Assembly (NCBI GenBank): GCA_964369805.1 | Contig: CAYJFM010000012.1 | Coordinates: 1-52,460, forward strand | Length of the DNA: 52,460 nucleotides | Direction: 5' to 3' | Origin: CAYJHC01 sp964369805 | GTDB lineage: Bacteria > Bacillota > Clostridia > Peptostreptococcales > Anaerovoracaceae | Shown here: one piece after another, positions 1 through 7,812 of the stretch | Layout of the letters: every line of letters begins with the position of its first letter | Numbering within the stretch: the first letter of the stretch is position 1 | The notes under the pieces: model-generated | Seen by the model: only the letters and a program-made list of their open reading frames with translations | The model's database searches: none | Told to the model about the DNA's origin: nothing | Made by a program: the position numbers and the translations under genes

Positions 1-2
1 CT

Positions 3-320
3 ATTAAAGATGGTGACTTTAACTATTTCACTCATTACTTCTTAGTTCCAGTAGTTATGATAGCTATATGCCTATTTCAGCAACTATTGACAATAATTAT
101 AGGAAATTTATGGAGTTATGTATGTTTGATAGTTTCTTGTATGATTACTGCATATTTTAATTCACCTTTTCTACTAACATCATATATGATGCCTGCAAGG
201 AGTGCGGAATTTATAGCTGAAGGATACAATGATTATGTTGGATATATATTTGCACTTATATTAAGTATTATGTCAATCATATTAGGAAAATGTATATTTA
301 GCAGAAAGGATATTTTTTAA
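3..320 (+). CDS. ABC-type exporter permease, C-terminal part (partial gene)
   Basis: The reading frame is open from the left edge of the window, so the true start lies outside. The visible ~106 residues are strongly hydrophobic, with about three membrane segments and a short basic tail ending KDIF. This fits the last part of an ABC-2 or lantibiotic-immunity type membrane subunit. A second hydrophobic protein follows 16 bases downstream behind a GGGGG ribosome binding site, so the two are probably paired permease subunits of one exporter whose ATPase lies upstream. The substrate cannot be read from the sequence. The membrane-protein call is firm; the ABC assignment is inference from this tandem arrangement. 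Confidence 0.55.
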   Translation: MKDGDFNYFTHYFLVPVVMIAICLFQQLLTIIIGNLWSYVCLIVSCMITAYFNSPFLLTSYMMPARSAEFIAEGYNDYVGYIFALILSIMSIILGKCIFSRKDIF

Positions 321-336
321 AATTAAAGGGGGATTT

Positions 337-1194
337 ATGTTCAAATTTGAGCTAAAGAGAGCATTCAATAACAATTTATTTAGAAGTGCAATGGCAGTAT
401 GTATGATAATTTCAGTTTATTCTGCAGTTGCCATAATTATAAATTATAACAGCTATACGGAAAGTCTTCTTATTAGATATGAAAATGATCCGAGAATACT
501 ATTAACAGAGGGAGCATACACAACTGTATATAACAACTGGATAGGATCTGATAACGGATTTTTAACGACACTATATTATATGGTTATATTTTTTTTAGTG
601 TACTTTCCATATTCGTGGTCATTATATTCTGATAAAAAAAGCGGATACATTAATCACCTTTTAACAAAGACAAATAGGAGCAAATACTTTTTTAGTAAAT
701 ATATTGCAACTTTTCTATCAGGAGGCGCTTTGGCGGTAATTCCCATAATCACGAATTTTATTATATGTGCATGCTTTATTCCAGCAATAACACCAAATGC
801 GCTTTACAAAGATTATTATGATTTACCACAGAACTTTCCCTTATCTTCATATTTTTATTCAGAGCCAATGATATTCATTTTGTATGCATTTGCCTTAATA
901 TTTATATTTGCTGGGTTATGGGCGACTGTTGGAATAACGATATCTTTATATATTAAGAATAAAATAGCTATCTTTATGCTTCCATTCTTATTTTTGTTAG
1001 CATTATTATATGTTAATATTGGAATTTTTGATGATGCCCCAACAATTGAATTATTTTCCTTATCTCAGGCTTATGTTTCAAGCTATCTAGGCATTCCAAC
1101 AGTAACTGTAATGTGTTCGTGGATAGTAGCTATAATTTTAATTAGTTATATAACTTATTTAACTAAAGTTAAAAATAAGGATGTTTTAAATTAA
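337..1194 (+). CDS. ABC-2-type membrane permease subunit
   Basis: This 285-residue protein has about six hydrophobic segments (near residues 17-37, 85-105, 125-150, 175-205, 210-230 and 255-275). The long outside-facing loop after the first segment is typical of ABC-2 permeases with a 1+5 layout. The basic stretch SDKKSGYINHLLTKTNRSKY after the second segment resembles the cytosolic coupling region of these permeases. An AAAGGGGG site lies just before the ATG. It is probably co-transcribed with the preceding permease fragment. No hairpin-type terminator is evident after the stop. Likely role: export of, or immunity to, a peptide or antibiotic; specificity unknown. Confidence 0.6.
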   Translation: MFKFELKRAFNNNLFRSAMAVCMIISVYSAVAIIINYNSYTESLLIRYENDPRILLTEGAYTTVYNNWIGSDNGFLTTLYYMVIFFLVYFPYSWSLYSDKKSGYINHLLTKTNRSKYFFSKYIATFLSGGALAVIPIITNFIICACFIPAITPNALYKDYYDLPQNFPLSSYFYSEPMIFILYAFALIFIFAGLWATVGITISLYIKNKIAIFMLPFLFLLALLYVNIGIFDDAPTIELFSLSQAYVSSYLGIPTVTVMCSWIVAIILISYITYLTKVKNKDVLN

Positions 1195-1263
1195 ACACAA
1201 ATAGAAAAAGAAGGGTATAAATATTTCACTTAATGTGATACGTATTTATAAAATATATTATTG

Positions 1264-1293
1264 TTTACAAATGGAAATCATATGTTCTATAAT
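1264..1293 (+). promoter_or_regulatory. Sigma-A-type promoter of the blaI-like gene
   Basis: TTTACA at 1264-1269 and TATAAT at 1288-1293 are separated by 18 bases and lie about 60 bases before the repressor start. A BlaI-type TACA...TGTA dyad was looked for around it and not clearly found, so autoregulation is not shown. Confidence 0.55.
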
Positions 1294-1352
1294 AATAAAG
1301 AGACTTAAATTTCTAATAAATTTAGATATTACATGCAAGAGGGAGGACTAAA

Positions 1353-1769
1353 ATGAAAAAGAAACCATTTGCTTTAACTAAGCACGAAAAAGAAGTTATG
1401 GATGTGCTTTGGAAGGAGAATAGAGCCTTGTCTCGTTCAGAAATTTTGACAGTTTCCGAGGAGCGTTCATGGAAAGATAGCACCATACACATTTTAATCA
1501 ATCAGCTTCTTGCTAAAGAAGCTATAGAAGTAGATGGCTTTGTAAAAACTAATAAAAATTTTGGGCGTACATATAAAGCTGCGCTTTCTGAAAGTGAATA
1601 CCAAGTTCTACAATTCAAAAGCAGCAATGCATATAAAGACAATCAAGAAAATGCAGTTGTAAATTTTATGTCTGCCTTGTTTAATGAAGAAGAAATAGAG
1701 GCATCAACTATTGACAAACTGCAAGATAGAAGAAAGCAAAAAATAGGAGAAAAAATACATGTGCACTAA
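1353..1769 (+). CDS. BlaI/MecI/CopY family transcriptional repressor
   Basis: The 138 residues match the BlaI/MecI winged-helix family in length and pattern. The N-terminus reads LTKHEKEVMDVLW, followed by a recognition-helix region (WKDSTIHILINQLLAK) and a dimerisation tail. The family represses beta-lactamase, penicillin-binding or metal/antibiotic efflux genes. It is usually inactivated by cleavage by a BlaR1/MecR1 membrane protease, but no M56 protease is encoded here. A GAGGGAGG site precedes the ATG. The gene overlaps the next small membrane protein by 11 bases, so the two are translationally coupled. The target may be that membrane protein or the exporter upstream; this is inference. 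Confidence 0.85.
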   Translation: MKKKPFALTKHEKEVMDVLWKENRALSRSEILTVSEERSWKDSTIHILINQLLAKEAIEVDGFVKTNKNFGRTYKAALSESEYQVLQFKSSNAYKDNQENAVVNFMSALFNEEEIEASTIDKLQDRRKQKIGEKIHVH

Positions 1770-2031
1770 TAAAAGAAAACTAGCGCTATTAGCACTGATA
1801 CTTATATATTTAGGGACGCTATTCTCTTATTGGTTTGGGCATGATACAAACGTAGATGGAATAAAAGGGTTAGATTATTTAGATAACTTTGTTATGGTAA
1901 TAGGGTTAATAGTTTGTATTTTTGGAATTACAAAATGGGCCAGGAGTTCAATTTTTTTCATGATAGGAAGCATAACTGTATTATTAGCTCAAGTAGGGTA
2001 TTTAATACTATGGAATTTAACTTTAGCTTAA
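1759..2031 (+). CDS. Small membrane protein downstream of BlaI (possibly frameshifted)
   Basis: This is a 90-residue hydrophobic protein with three predicted membrane segments, starting inside the 3' end of the blaI-like gene behind an AGGAG site. It stops at 2031, in the middle of what looks like a longer membrane protein. In the -1 frame the sequence continues without interruption to 2126 and encodes another convincing membrane helix (HIGFYLSGIVASIMVIS) with a basic end RNERLA. A single base change near 2015-2030 would give a four-helix protein of about 120 residues. No function is recognised. It is coupled to a BlaI repressor without a BlaR sensor, so it could be a non-canonical partner. 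Confidence 0.5.
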   Translation: MCTNKRKLALLALILIYLGTLFSYWFGHDTNVDGIKGLDYLDNFVMVIGLIVCIFGITKWARSSIFFMIGSITVLLAQVGYLILWNLTLA

Positions 2032-2170
2032 GTGCAATACACATAGGATTTTATTTGAGTGGAATAGTTGCATCCATAATGGTAATATCAAGCATAGTAT
2101 TATTTAGGAACGAACGCTTAGCGTAAGGGATATAGATAACATGACTCAGTTTAGTTAGAAAATGTGTATA

Positions 2171-2204
2171 AAAATAGGCATGTGTAAAAACACATGCCTA
2201 TTTT
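2171..2204. terminator. Bidirectional intrinsic terminator
   Basis: A perfect 14-bp stem (AAAATAGGCATGTG paired with CACATGCCTATTTT) closes a 6-base loop. The A-rich and T-rich ends give a U-tract on both strands. It sits between the converging BlaI locus and the rpsF-ssb-rpsR operon, and can end both. Confidence 0.9.
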
Positions 2205-2214
2205 AAAATTCTGA

Positions 2215-2454
2215 TTATTCAGCTACGTATGGTAGTAAAGCTACAATTCTAGCTCTTTTGATAGCTGTTGTAACTTTTCTTTGGTGCGATGCACATGTTC
2301 CAGTTACTCTTCTAGGTAAAATTTTACCTCTTTCTGTGATATACTTCTTTAGTGTATCTGTATCTTTATAATCGATTGTTGTTGCTTTGTCAGCGCAGAA
2401 TTGGCAAACCTTTTTTCTTCTAAGACCGCCACCGCCTCTTCTTTTATCCATCAT
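2215..2454 (-). CDS. rpsR: 30S ribosomal protein S18
   Basis: The protein is small and basic, with the bacterial S18 core (DYKDTDTLKKYIT, then GKILPRRVTGTCASHQRKV and a TTAIKRARIVALLPY ending). The N-terminal KKVCQFCADK is the Cys-containing, potentially zinc-binding form of S18. S18 binds S6 on the platform of the small subunit. The ATG at 2454 is chosen because AAAGGAAG lies 7 bases upstream; the upstream in-frame TTG would place that site inside the gene. It is the last gene of rpsF-ssb-rpsR, 25 bases after ssb and just before a strong terminator. The call is secure. Confidence 0.97.
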   Translation of the reverse strand: MMDKRRGGGGLRRKKVCQFCADKATTIDYKDTDTLKKYITERGKILPRRVTGTCASHQRKVTTAIKRARIVALLPYVAE

Positions 2455-2497
2455 TTCTATTCTTCCTTTCAAGATTAAAAGTGTTAATTACTACGTG

Positions 2498-2935
2498 TTA
2501 AAAAGGTATGTCTGAATCGTCGATTGCATCGAAGCCGCTAGGAATATCATTTGAAGGGCTTGAATTGCTTCTTTCGAAGCCGCCACCGCCTGATCTTTGA
2601 CCACCGTCTTCTCTATCTCCCCATTCAAGGAACTGAACTCTGTCAGCTACAACCTCTGTTGTATAAACCTTTACATTGTCTTTGTTAGTGTAACTTCCTG
2701 TTTGAAGTCTTCCTTGAACTGCAACAAGTCTGCCTTTTTTTACATACTTTTCACAGTTTTCAGCTGATTTACCAAAGACTACGATTGATGGGAAATCTGT
2801 TTGCTTTTCACCGTTACCGTTACCTCTTACTGGTCGATCAATTGCAAGTGAGAATCTTGCTATTGCAAGCCCGTCTCCAGTGTATCTAACTTCTGGATCT
2901 CTTGTTAATCTTCCAATTAGTACTACGTTATTCAT
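2498..2935 (-). CDS. ssb: Single-stranded DNA-binding protein
   Basis: The 145-residue protein starts MNNVVLIGRLTRDPEVRYT and has the OB-fold motifs of bacterial SSB (GLAIARFSLAIDR, FGKSAENCEKYVKKGRLVAVQGRLQTGSY). A flexible Gly/Ser-rich linker follows from about residue 112. The acidic tip DDSDIPF is the peptide through which SSB recruits replication and repair partners. AGGAGG lies 6 bases before the ATG. Its position between rpsF and rpsR is the standard Firmicutes arrangement and ties its level to that of ribosomal proteins S6 and S18. Confidence 0.98.
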   Translation of the reverse strand: MNNVVLIGRLTRDPEVRYTGDGLAIARFSLAIDRPVRGNGNGEKQTDFPSIVVFGKSAENCEKYVKKGRLVAVQGRLQTGSYTNKDNVKVYTTEVVADRVQFLEWGDREDGGQRSGGGGFERSNSSPSNDIPSGFDAIDDSDIPF

Positions 2936-2946
2936 AGTAGACCTCC

Positions 2947-3234
2947 TTATTGATCAGCTTTAGCAATGATCATGTGTCTTACTACTTCATCCATAATTCT
3001 AAGTCTTCTGTCTAGTTCTTTTGGCAATTCTGTGCTTGCATCAAAATCTAGTACAACATAGTATCCTTCTTCCTTCTTTTGGATTGGATAAGCTAGCTTT
3101 TTCATTCCCCAAACATCTACATTTGTTACTTCTCCGTCAGCATTGATGATACCTTTTACAGTTTCAACAACTTCTTCCTTTGCAGCGTCTTCAATTGTAG
3201 AGCTGATGATGAATGTGATTTCGTATTTTGTCAT
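2947..3234 (-). CDS. rpsF: 30S ribosomal protein S6
   Basis: The 95 residues match bacterial S6 in full length: N-terminal MTKYEITFIISSTIEDAAKE, then WGMKKLAYPIQKKEEGYYVV and LDRRLRIMDEVVRHMII. S6 pairs with S18 on the small-subunit platform. AGGGAGGTG precedes the ATG. It is the first gene of the operon, driven by the promoter at 3311-3339, with ssb starting 11 bases after its stop. In many bacteria the S6:S18 pair represses its own leader; here only a short leader hairpin is visible and the known CCG-bulge motif was not found. Confidence 0.97.
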   Translation of the reverse strand: MTKYEITFIISSTIEDAAKEEVVETVKGIINADGEVTNVDVWGMKKLAYPIQKKEEGYYVVLDFDASTELPKELDRRLRIMDEVVRHMIIAKADQ

Positions 3235-3260
3235 TATTTCACCTCCCTGTGGACTAAATG

Positions 3261-3281
3261 GCGTTACCCCTGTGATAACGC
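3261..3281 (-). promoter_or_regulatory. Leader hairpin upstream of rpsF
   Basis: GCGTTA and TAACGC form a 6-bp stem with a 9-base loop in the 5' untranslated region of rpsF, about 30 bases before the start. It could take part in S6:S18 autoregulation, but the conserved CCG bulge of that element was not recognised, so this is only a candidate. Confidence 0.3.
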
Positions 3282-3310
3282 AGAGAATGCCCTCTTAAGG
3301 ACACTATTAC

Positions 3311-3339
3311 AGTATAGTTAATTTGAAGGTGTTTTGCAA
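3311..3339 (-). promoter_or_regulatory. Promoter of the rpsF-ssb-rpsR operon
   Basis: Read on the minus strand, TTGCAA (3339-3334) and TATACT (3316-3311) are spaced by exactly 17 bases. Transcription would begin about 70 bases before the rpsF start codon. This is a good sigma-A promoter in the expected place. Confidence 0.75.
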
Positions 3340-3444
3340 GGAAAAATGGAAAGTTTATGTGAATTTTGCGAGAATTTTGCGAGAATTTATGAATTTATTG
3401 CATTGAAAAATAAAAATACGATAAAAATCTCAGTTATCACTGAA

Positions 3445-3618
3445 TTACTTGCTATTTTCTTTTAAATTTTTAATTTCTTCCTTTATGGCGTTAATTTCAT
3501 TTAGTATGTTCTCTTGGCTTTGTTTATGTTTTTTAAAAGCATAAATAACAGCGATAATAATTGCTATAGTAGGTAAACTAAGTATGATTAATGGTAAAAG
3601 AGTAAATAAGATATCCAT
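3445..3618 (-). CDS. Small single-pass membrane protein with coiled-coil tail
   Basis: The ATG at 3618 has AGGAGG 9 bases upstream; an earlier in-frame TTG directly abuts that site and is unlikely to be used. The 57 residues hold one long hydrophobic helix (about residues 2-27) and then a charged heptad-like tail (SQENILNEINAIKEEIKNLK), giving a membrane-anchored coiled coil. The gene stands alone between the rpsF promoter region and the divergent PurB-like gene. Good ribosome binding and clear protein architecture support a real gene; no function is recognised. Confidence 0.6.
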   Translation of the reverse strand: MDILFTLLPLIILSLPTIAIIIAVIYAFKKHKQSQENILNEINAIKEEIKNLKENSK

Positions 3619-3733
3619 TATTGGCAACCTCCTTTTGCATGGTAGTAAAGTATGAACATTTACTACTATTTACTAATTTGTTAAAAACAGTATGATGAAA
3701 TTGTTTGATAAAGTCAAGAATATTTGCACATTT

Positions 3734-3762
3734 TTGCTAAATCAAAAGGGCTATGCTATAAT
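3734..3762 (+). promoter_or_regulatory. Promoter of the PurB-like gene
   Basis: TTGCTA at 3734-3739 and TATAAT at 3757-3762 are spaced by 17 bases, with a short leader and a GAGGAGG site before the ATG at 3790. No purine riboswitch or PurR-type box was recognised. Confidence 0.75.
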
Positions 3763-3789
3763 TAAAGAATCATACGAGGAGGAAATAAA

Positions 3790-5211
3790 ATGGAAAACAA
3801 TTTACATAGAAGTTATACTAGCCCATTTTCTACAAAATATTCAAGTGAGGCCATGAGATATATTTTTTCACCAGAAAGAAAGTACATTACATGGAGAAAG
3901 CTTTGGGTAGCGCTTGCTGAGGCAGAAAAAGAACTTGGCTTAGAAATTTCAAACGAGCAGCTAAATGAAATGAAGCAGAATGTAGAGAATATAGATTACG
4001 AGATGGCTAATGACTTTACTAAACTATTAGAAGATGAAGTTATGGCTCATGTTGCCACCTATAGTAGACAATGCCCCTCAGCTGGAGGAATAATAAATAT
4101 TGGGGGAACTAATGCCTATGTTTCAGATAATGCTGATCTGATTGCTTTTACAGATGCACTAGAACTAATTAAAGGTAAGTTAATCAACATTATGGATAGG
4201 CTATATACCTTTTCGGATAAATATAGGGATATGCCAGCTCTAGCATATACTCATATGCAGCCAACAGATCCAACAACCGTAGGAAAGAGATCCTCACTTT
4301 GGCTTCAAGATTTAGTATTAGACTTTGAAACCTTGGAGTTCACTGCAAAAAACATAAAACTCCTAGGTGCAAAGGGAATTTCGGGAACTCAAGGTAACTT
4401 TTTAGAGCTATTTGAAGGAAACTTTAAAAAGGTAAGAAAGCTCGATAGTTTAATTTGCAAAAAAATTGGCTTTGATGGGTATTACTACACGACAGGGCAG
4501 TGTTACCCAAGAAAAATTGATAGCCAGATCCTATCGATGCTTAGCGGGATAGCACAAAGTGTGCATAAATTTTCTAATGACATTAGACTTTTAAATCACT
4601 TAAATGAACTAGATGAACCACTAGGAAAGTCTACAGTAGAGTTTTCAAAAGCATTTAAGAGAAACCCAGTTAAAGTGGAGCGTATGGCATCCTTAGCTAA
4701 ATACGTCATTTCATCAGCAAATAACCCAGCAATTATTGCAGCAACTCAGTGGCTAGAAAAATCTCAAGATGACTCAGCTAATAGAAGAGTAGTTATGGCA
4801 GAAGCTTTTCTGGCAATAGACGGTATATTAGAAATCTATTTGGATGTAATTAGCAATTTAACAGTATATCCAAAGGTTATAGAAAAAAATCTAAGAGAAA
4901 ACTTACCGCTGGTAGCCTGCGATGTAATACTTGACTATGCATTCTTGAACTCTAAGACAGAAGAAGATTTATACGAGAAATTAACGGAACATGCATTAGA
5001 GTCAATTAGACTTTCCAAAGAAGAAGGCTTAGAAAATGAATTTATAAAGAGGGTTGCTGAAGATCCAGCATTTGAAATTACAATGGAACAACTAGAAAAC
5101 ATTTTAAAACCAAGTAATTTTATTGGGTCAGCTCCAGAACAGACAGAGGAATTCCTGTTTGGTGTAGTTGCTCCTATTTTAAGCAGTAATAAAAAATATA
5201 TTAGCATCTAA
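3790..5211 (+). CDS. Adenylosuccinate lyase-family protein (PurB-like, altered active site)
   Basis: The 473 residues align along their whole length, by memory, with the long human/clostridial type of adenylosuccinate lyase (YTHMQPTDPTTVGKRSSLW, GTQGNFLELFEG, TTGQCYPRKID, KRNPVKVER). Key catalytic positions differ. The RHDVM histidine is replaced, reading EDEVM (Asp82). The mobile loop GSSAM-x-KRNP reads VEFSKAFKRNP (283-293), so its serine pair is lost. The substrate-binding SRY near the N-terminus is TKY. His155 of the THxQP motif is kept. The gene has its own promoter and sits beside alanine racemase, not purine genes. Either it is a divergent PurB or a paralogue acting on another substrate; the second seems more likely to me. 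Confidence 0.75.
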   Translation: MENNLHRSYTSPFSTKYSSEAMRYIFSPERKYITWRKLWVALAEAEKELGLEISNEQLNEMKQNVENIDYEMANDFTKLLEDEVMAHVATYSRQCPSAGGIINIGGTNAYVSDNADLIAFTDALELIKGKLINIMDRLYTFSDKYRDMPALAYTHMQPTDPTTVGKRSSLWLQDLVLDFETLEFTAKNIKLLGAKGISGTQGNFLELFEGNFKKVRKLDSLICKKIGFDGYYYTTGQCYPRKIDSQILSMLSGIAQSVHKFSNDIRLLNHLNELDEPLGKSTVEFSKAFKRNPVKVERMASLAKYVISSANNPAIIAATQWLEKSQDDSANRRVVMAEAFLAIDGILEIYLDVISNLTVYPKVIEKNLRENLPLVACDVILDYAFLNSKTEEDLYEKLTEHALESIRLSKEEGLENEFIKRVAEDPAFEITMEQLENILKPSNFIGSAPEQTEEFLFGVVAPILSSNKKYISI

Positions 5212-5290
5212 GTAAAGTAGGTTAAAACTTTTACTCAAACCTAAAAGGAGAGGGTATAGTACAAATTTAAAAGAGAAGAGGGTGTGTTGT

Positions 5291-6424
5291 ATGTATGAAA
5301 AAAGCAAAAGGGCAGCTTGGGCTGAAATAAGCAAAGAAAATTTAGTATTTAACATAAATAGTATTAAAAATAAAGTGGGCAGTTCCGTTGAAATTTGTGG
5401 AATAATAAAGGCAGATGGATATGGACACGGTTCGGTATTTATGGCAAAAACTCTTGAAGAAGAGGGCGTTAAATCTTTTGGTGTGGCAACTCTTGATGAG
5501 GCTATTACTTTGAGAAAAGCAGGAATCGAAGGGCGAATTGTGCTGCTGGGTATAACTCCTAGTATGTATGCAAACACTTTAGTGGAAAACGATTTTACAG
5601 CCGTAGTTTGCTCTCTAGAGAACGCAAAAGCTATATCAGAGGAAGCAGGAAAAGCTAGCAAGATAGTGGATATCTATATAGCTATAGATACAGGAATGGG
5701 AAGAATAGGTTATCCAGCAGAAGATTTCGAAGTACTTTCAGAGCTAAAGGAAATCAGTAAGTTAGAGAATTTAAATATACTTGGTCTTTTCTCGCATTTT
5801 GCAACAGCAGATGCAGTGGATAAAACTTATGCTAGAAAACAAGAGGCTGCATTCAATAAATTTTATGATGTAATGGCAGAGGGCGGAGTTGTTTTTCCAA
5901 TAAAAACTTTAGCAAATAGTGCAGGAGTTATGGAACTTACTTCAGCTCATTTTGATATGGTTAGACCAGGAATAGTTTTGTATGGTTTATATCCTTCGGA
6001 GGAAGTGGACAAGAGAAATCTTGCTATTAAACCAGTTATGACTGTAAAAGCAAATATTGTACACCTAAAGACAGTACCTGCAGGTACTACTGTAAGCTAT
6101 GGGCAGTCCTTTTTAGCCAAAAGAGATAGTGTGATTGGAACGCTTTCCTTAGGTTATGCTGATGGGTACCCTAGACCTTTTTCGAAAGATGCTAAGGTTA
6201 TAGTAAATGGAAGATTTGCACCGATTGCAGGAAATATATGCATGGACCAATGTATGGTAGACCTTACTGAAGTTCATGGAGTTGAAGTGGGTGATGAAGT
6301 TATAATAATGGGTACAGATGGAAAACTATCCGTTTTAGCGGACGATATTGCGAGGGCAACTGGAACTATTAACTATGAAATTGCTTGTGCTTTTGGGCAG
6401 AGATTACCAAAGGTGTATGTGTAA
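5291..6424 (+). CDS. alr: Alanine racemase
   Basis: This PLP enzyme interconverts L- and D-alanine for peptidoglycan. The PLP-lysine motif IIKADGYGHG (Lys40 from this start), IDTGMGRIGY and the catalytic-tyrosine region TVSYGQSF are all present. So are SLGYADGYPR and NICMDQCMVDLT. The start chosen is the ATG at 5291, with AGAGGGTG about 7 bases upstream; an upstream GTG at 5282 overlaps that site. Length (377 residues) is normal for the family. It follows the PurB-like gene by about 80 bases and precedes a lipoprotein gene by 17 bases. Confidence 0.95.
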   Translation: MYEKSKRAAWAEISKENLVFNINSIKNKVGSSVEICGIIKADGYGHGSVFMAKTLEEEGVKSFGVATLDEAITLRKAGIEGRIVLLGITPSMYANTLVENDFTAVVCSLENAKAISEEAGKASKIVDIYIAIDTGMGRIGYPAEDFEVLSELKEISKLENLNILGLFSHFATADAVDKTYARKQEAAFNKFYDVMAEGGVVFPIKTLANSAGVMELTSAHFDMVRPGIVLYGLYPSEEVDKRNLAIKPVMTVKANIVHLKTVPAGTTVSYGQSFLAKRDSVIGTLSLGYADGYPRPFSKDAKVIVNGRFAPIAGNICMDQCMVDLTEVHGVEVGDEVIIMGTDGKLSVLADDIARATGTINYEIACAFGQRLPKVYV

Positions 6425-6441
6425 GTTGAATTGAGGCTAAG

Positions 6442-6882
6442 ATGAAAAAAAGAATATTACTACTTGCATTACTTTTGGCTTTTACATTTGTGCTTTCTGG
6501 CTGTGGTGGCGAAGAAGAAGCTGAAGTGGAAAAAATAACTATAATGGTGTCTATAGATTTCCCTGATTCATCAAATCTTGGTGATTTAGTTCTAGAGCCT
6601 ATTGATATGGAAGAGGGAAAGAGTGCGGTAGAGGCACTAGAGGCTTTTACAATAGAGAAAGGTATTCCATTAGAAGTTGAAAATGATGAAATTCAAAATG
6701 TTTTAACTATCGGGGATACAACAGCCAATGAGCAGGGATATTGGATGTATATGGAAAATGGAGAAGAGGTTTTGGATAGTCCTTTTGCAAATAGCGTGCA
6801 GATGAACAATTCTTATGAATGGAAGTTTGTTGACTACGATGAGAGCAGCCCGGCTGAGGGTGAAGGGGCGCCAAAAGGTTAG
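6442..6882 (+). CDS. DUF4430-type lipoprotein
   Basis: A lipoprotein signal is clear: basic MKKR, a hydrophobic stretch and the lipobox LSGC (Cys at about residue 20), so the mature protein is anchored outside the membrane. The rest of the 146 residues resembles the DUF4430 fold. These proteins contain GKSAVEALEAF, then a GYWMYMENGEEV hallmark, and the family is related to cobalamin carrier C-terminal domains and surface adhesin modules. The tail is acidic and Pro/Gly rich. It follows alr by 17 bases and is closed by a terminator. The ligand is unknown; cobalamin binding is not implied by the sequence. Confidence 0.75.
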   Translation: MKKRILLLALLLAFTFVLSGCGGEEEAEVEKITIMVSIDFPDSSNLGDLVLEPIDMEEGKSAVEALEAFTIEKGIPLEVENDEIQNVLTIGDTTANEQGYWMYMENGEEVLDSPFANSVQMNNSYEWKFVDYDESSPAEGEGAPKG

Positions 6883-6905
6883 CTTAATAATAGGTAATGT
6901 TTAAT

Positions 6906-6936
6906 AGTGCTAGGTGGTTATACGCCTGGCACTTTT
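6906..6936 (+). terminator. Intrinsic terminator after the lipoprotein gene
   Basis: AGTGCTAGGTG pairs with CGCCTGGCACT (11 pairs, two of them G-T) around a 6-base loop, followed by a short T run. It ends the PurB-like/alr/lipoprotein unit. Confidence 0.75.
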
Positions 6937-7006
6937 GAATATAGGGATAAAATGGATGAAACTCAAGAGGTTTTATTAGGTGGCAGGGTGCTATATTGGT
7001 TGAAAT

Positions 7007-7035
7007 TTGCGATGGTTGTGCAATTATGATATAAT
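7007..7035 (+). promoter_or_regulatory. Promoter of the yybS-gdpP-rplI-dnaB operon
   Basis: TTGCGA (7007-7012) and TATAAT (7030-7035) with a 17-base spacer, 30 bases before the yybS-like start. This is the first good promoter of the following same-strand gene run. Confidence 0.75.
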
Positions 7036-7064
7036 AATATGGCTAAAATAGAAAGGAACTTTAT

Positions 7065-7802
7065 ATGATGTATAACCTAATAATGTTAATAACATTTTTT
7101 ACACCAATAGTAATTATTATATCTGGGATGAGAAGAGGAGAATTTCCAGATTCTTTATATAAAAGGGCTGTCATCTCTACGTTAATTGCAATAACAGTAG
7201 TGCTAATCGGAGATACTGTGATGGGGGGCTTGCTACAACAAGAAATCAACACCTCTATTGAACTTCTAAAAGAAGTTTTTGAACAAGTGAACTTAGAGAG
7301 TGCTGGAATTAATGCAGAGGACTTTGGTGCTACATTAGATGCCCTAGGAAATAGTTTTATTTTATCCATTCCATCTTACACAATAATTTGGTCTCTTATA
7401 ATAGCCTTTGTTGCTTATAAGATTTGCTACAAAATATTCACAAGAAAAGGAAATAATAAGAACTTAATTAATATGACATATTTTAAAGACATCACCTTAA
7501 AAAGAGAATTTTTTAGTGGTGTATTGATAATATTTGTACTTTCCATAATTGCAAGCTTTGTTTTAGGTTCAACAGGGCAAATTATATATGGAAACGTGTC
7601 GACAGTTGTTGAATTTCTATTTATTGTACAAGGAATGGCTGTAATAGTCTATTTCCTTACTGCAAAAAGAGTGCCCAATGCTTTAGCTGTAGCTATTGCT
7701 GTGTTCATTTACTTTCTACCTTTTGCTTCACTAGTTTTAATGATTTTGGGTGTAGTCGAAGCTATTTTTGGAGTTAGAAGGCGGATTGGACTTTCGCGTT
7801 AG
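7065..7802 (+). CDS. YybS-like (DUF2232) membrane protein
   Basis: This 245-residue polytopic membrane protein has about six to seven hydrophobic segments and a hydrophilic loop near residues 60-95. Length, hydrophobic pattern and its place directly upstream of gdpP, rplI and the replicative helicase gene match YybS of Bacillus subtilis (DUF2232). Function in the family is not established. The last helix reads LVLMILGVVEAIFGVRRR. An AAAGGAAC site precedes a double ATG. It ends 10 bases before the gdpP start. The call rests largely on synteny. Confidence 0.7.
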   Translation: MMYNLIMLITFFTPIVIIISGMRRGEFPDSLYKRAVISTLIAITVVLIGDTVMGGLLQQEINTSIELLKEVFEQVNLESAGINAEDFGATLDALGNSFILSIPSYTIIWSLIIAFVAYKICYKIFTRKGNNKNLINMTYFKDITLKREFFSGVLIIFVLSIIASFVLGSTGQIIYGNVSTVVEFLFIVQGMAVIVYFLTAKRVPNALAVAIAVFIYFLPFASLVLMILGVVEAIFGVRRRIGLSR

Positions 7803-7812
7803 GGAGAGAATA

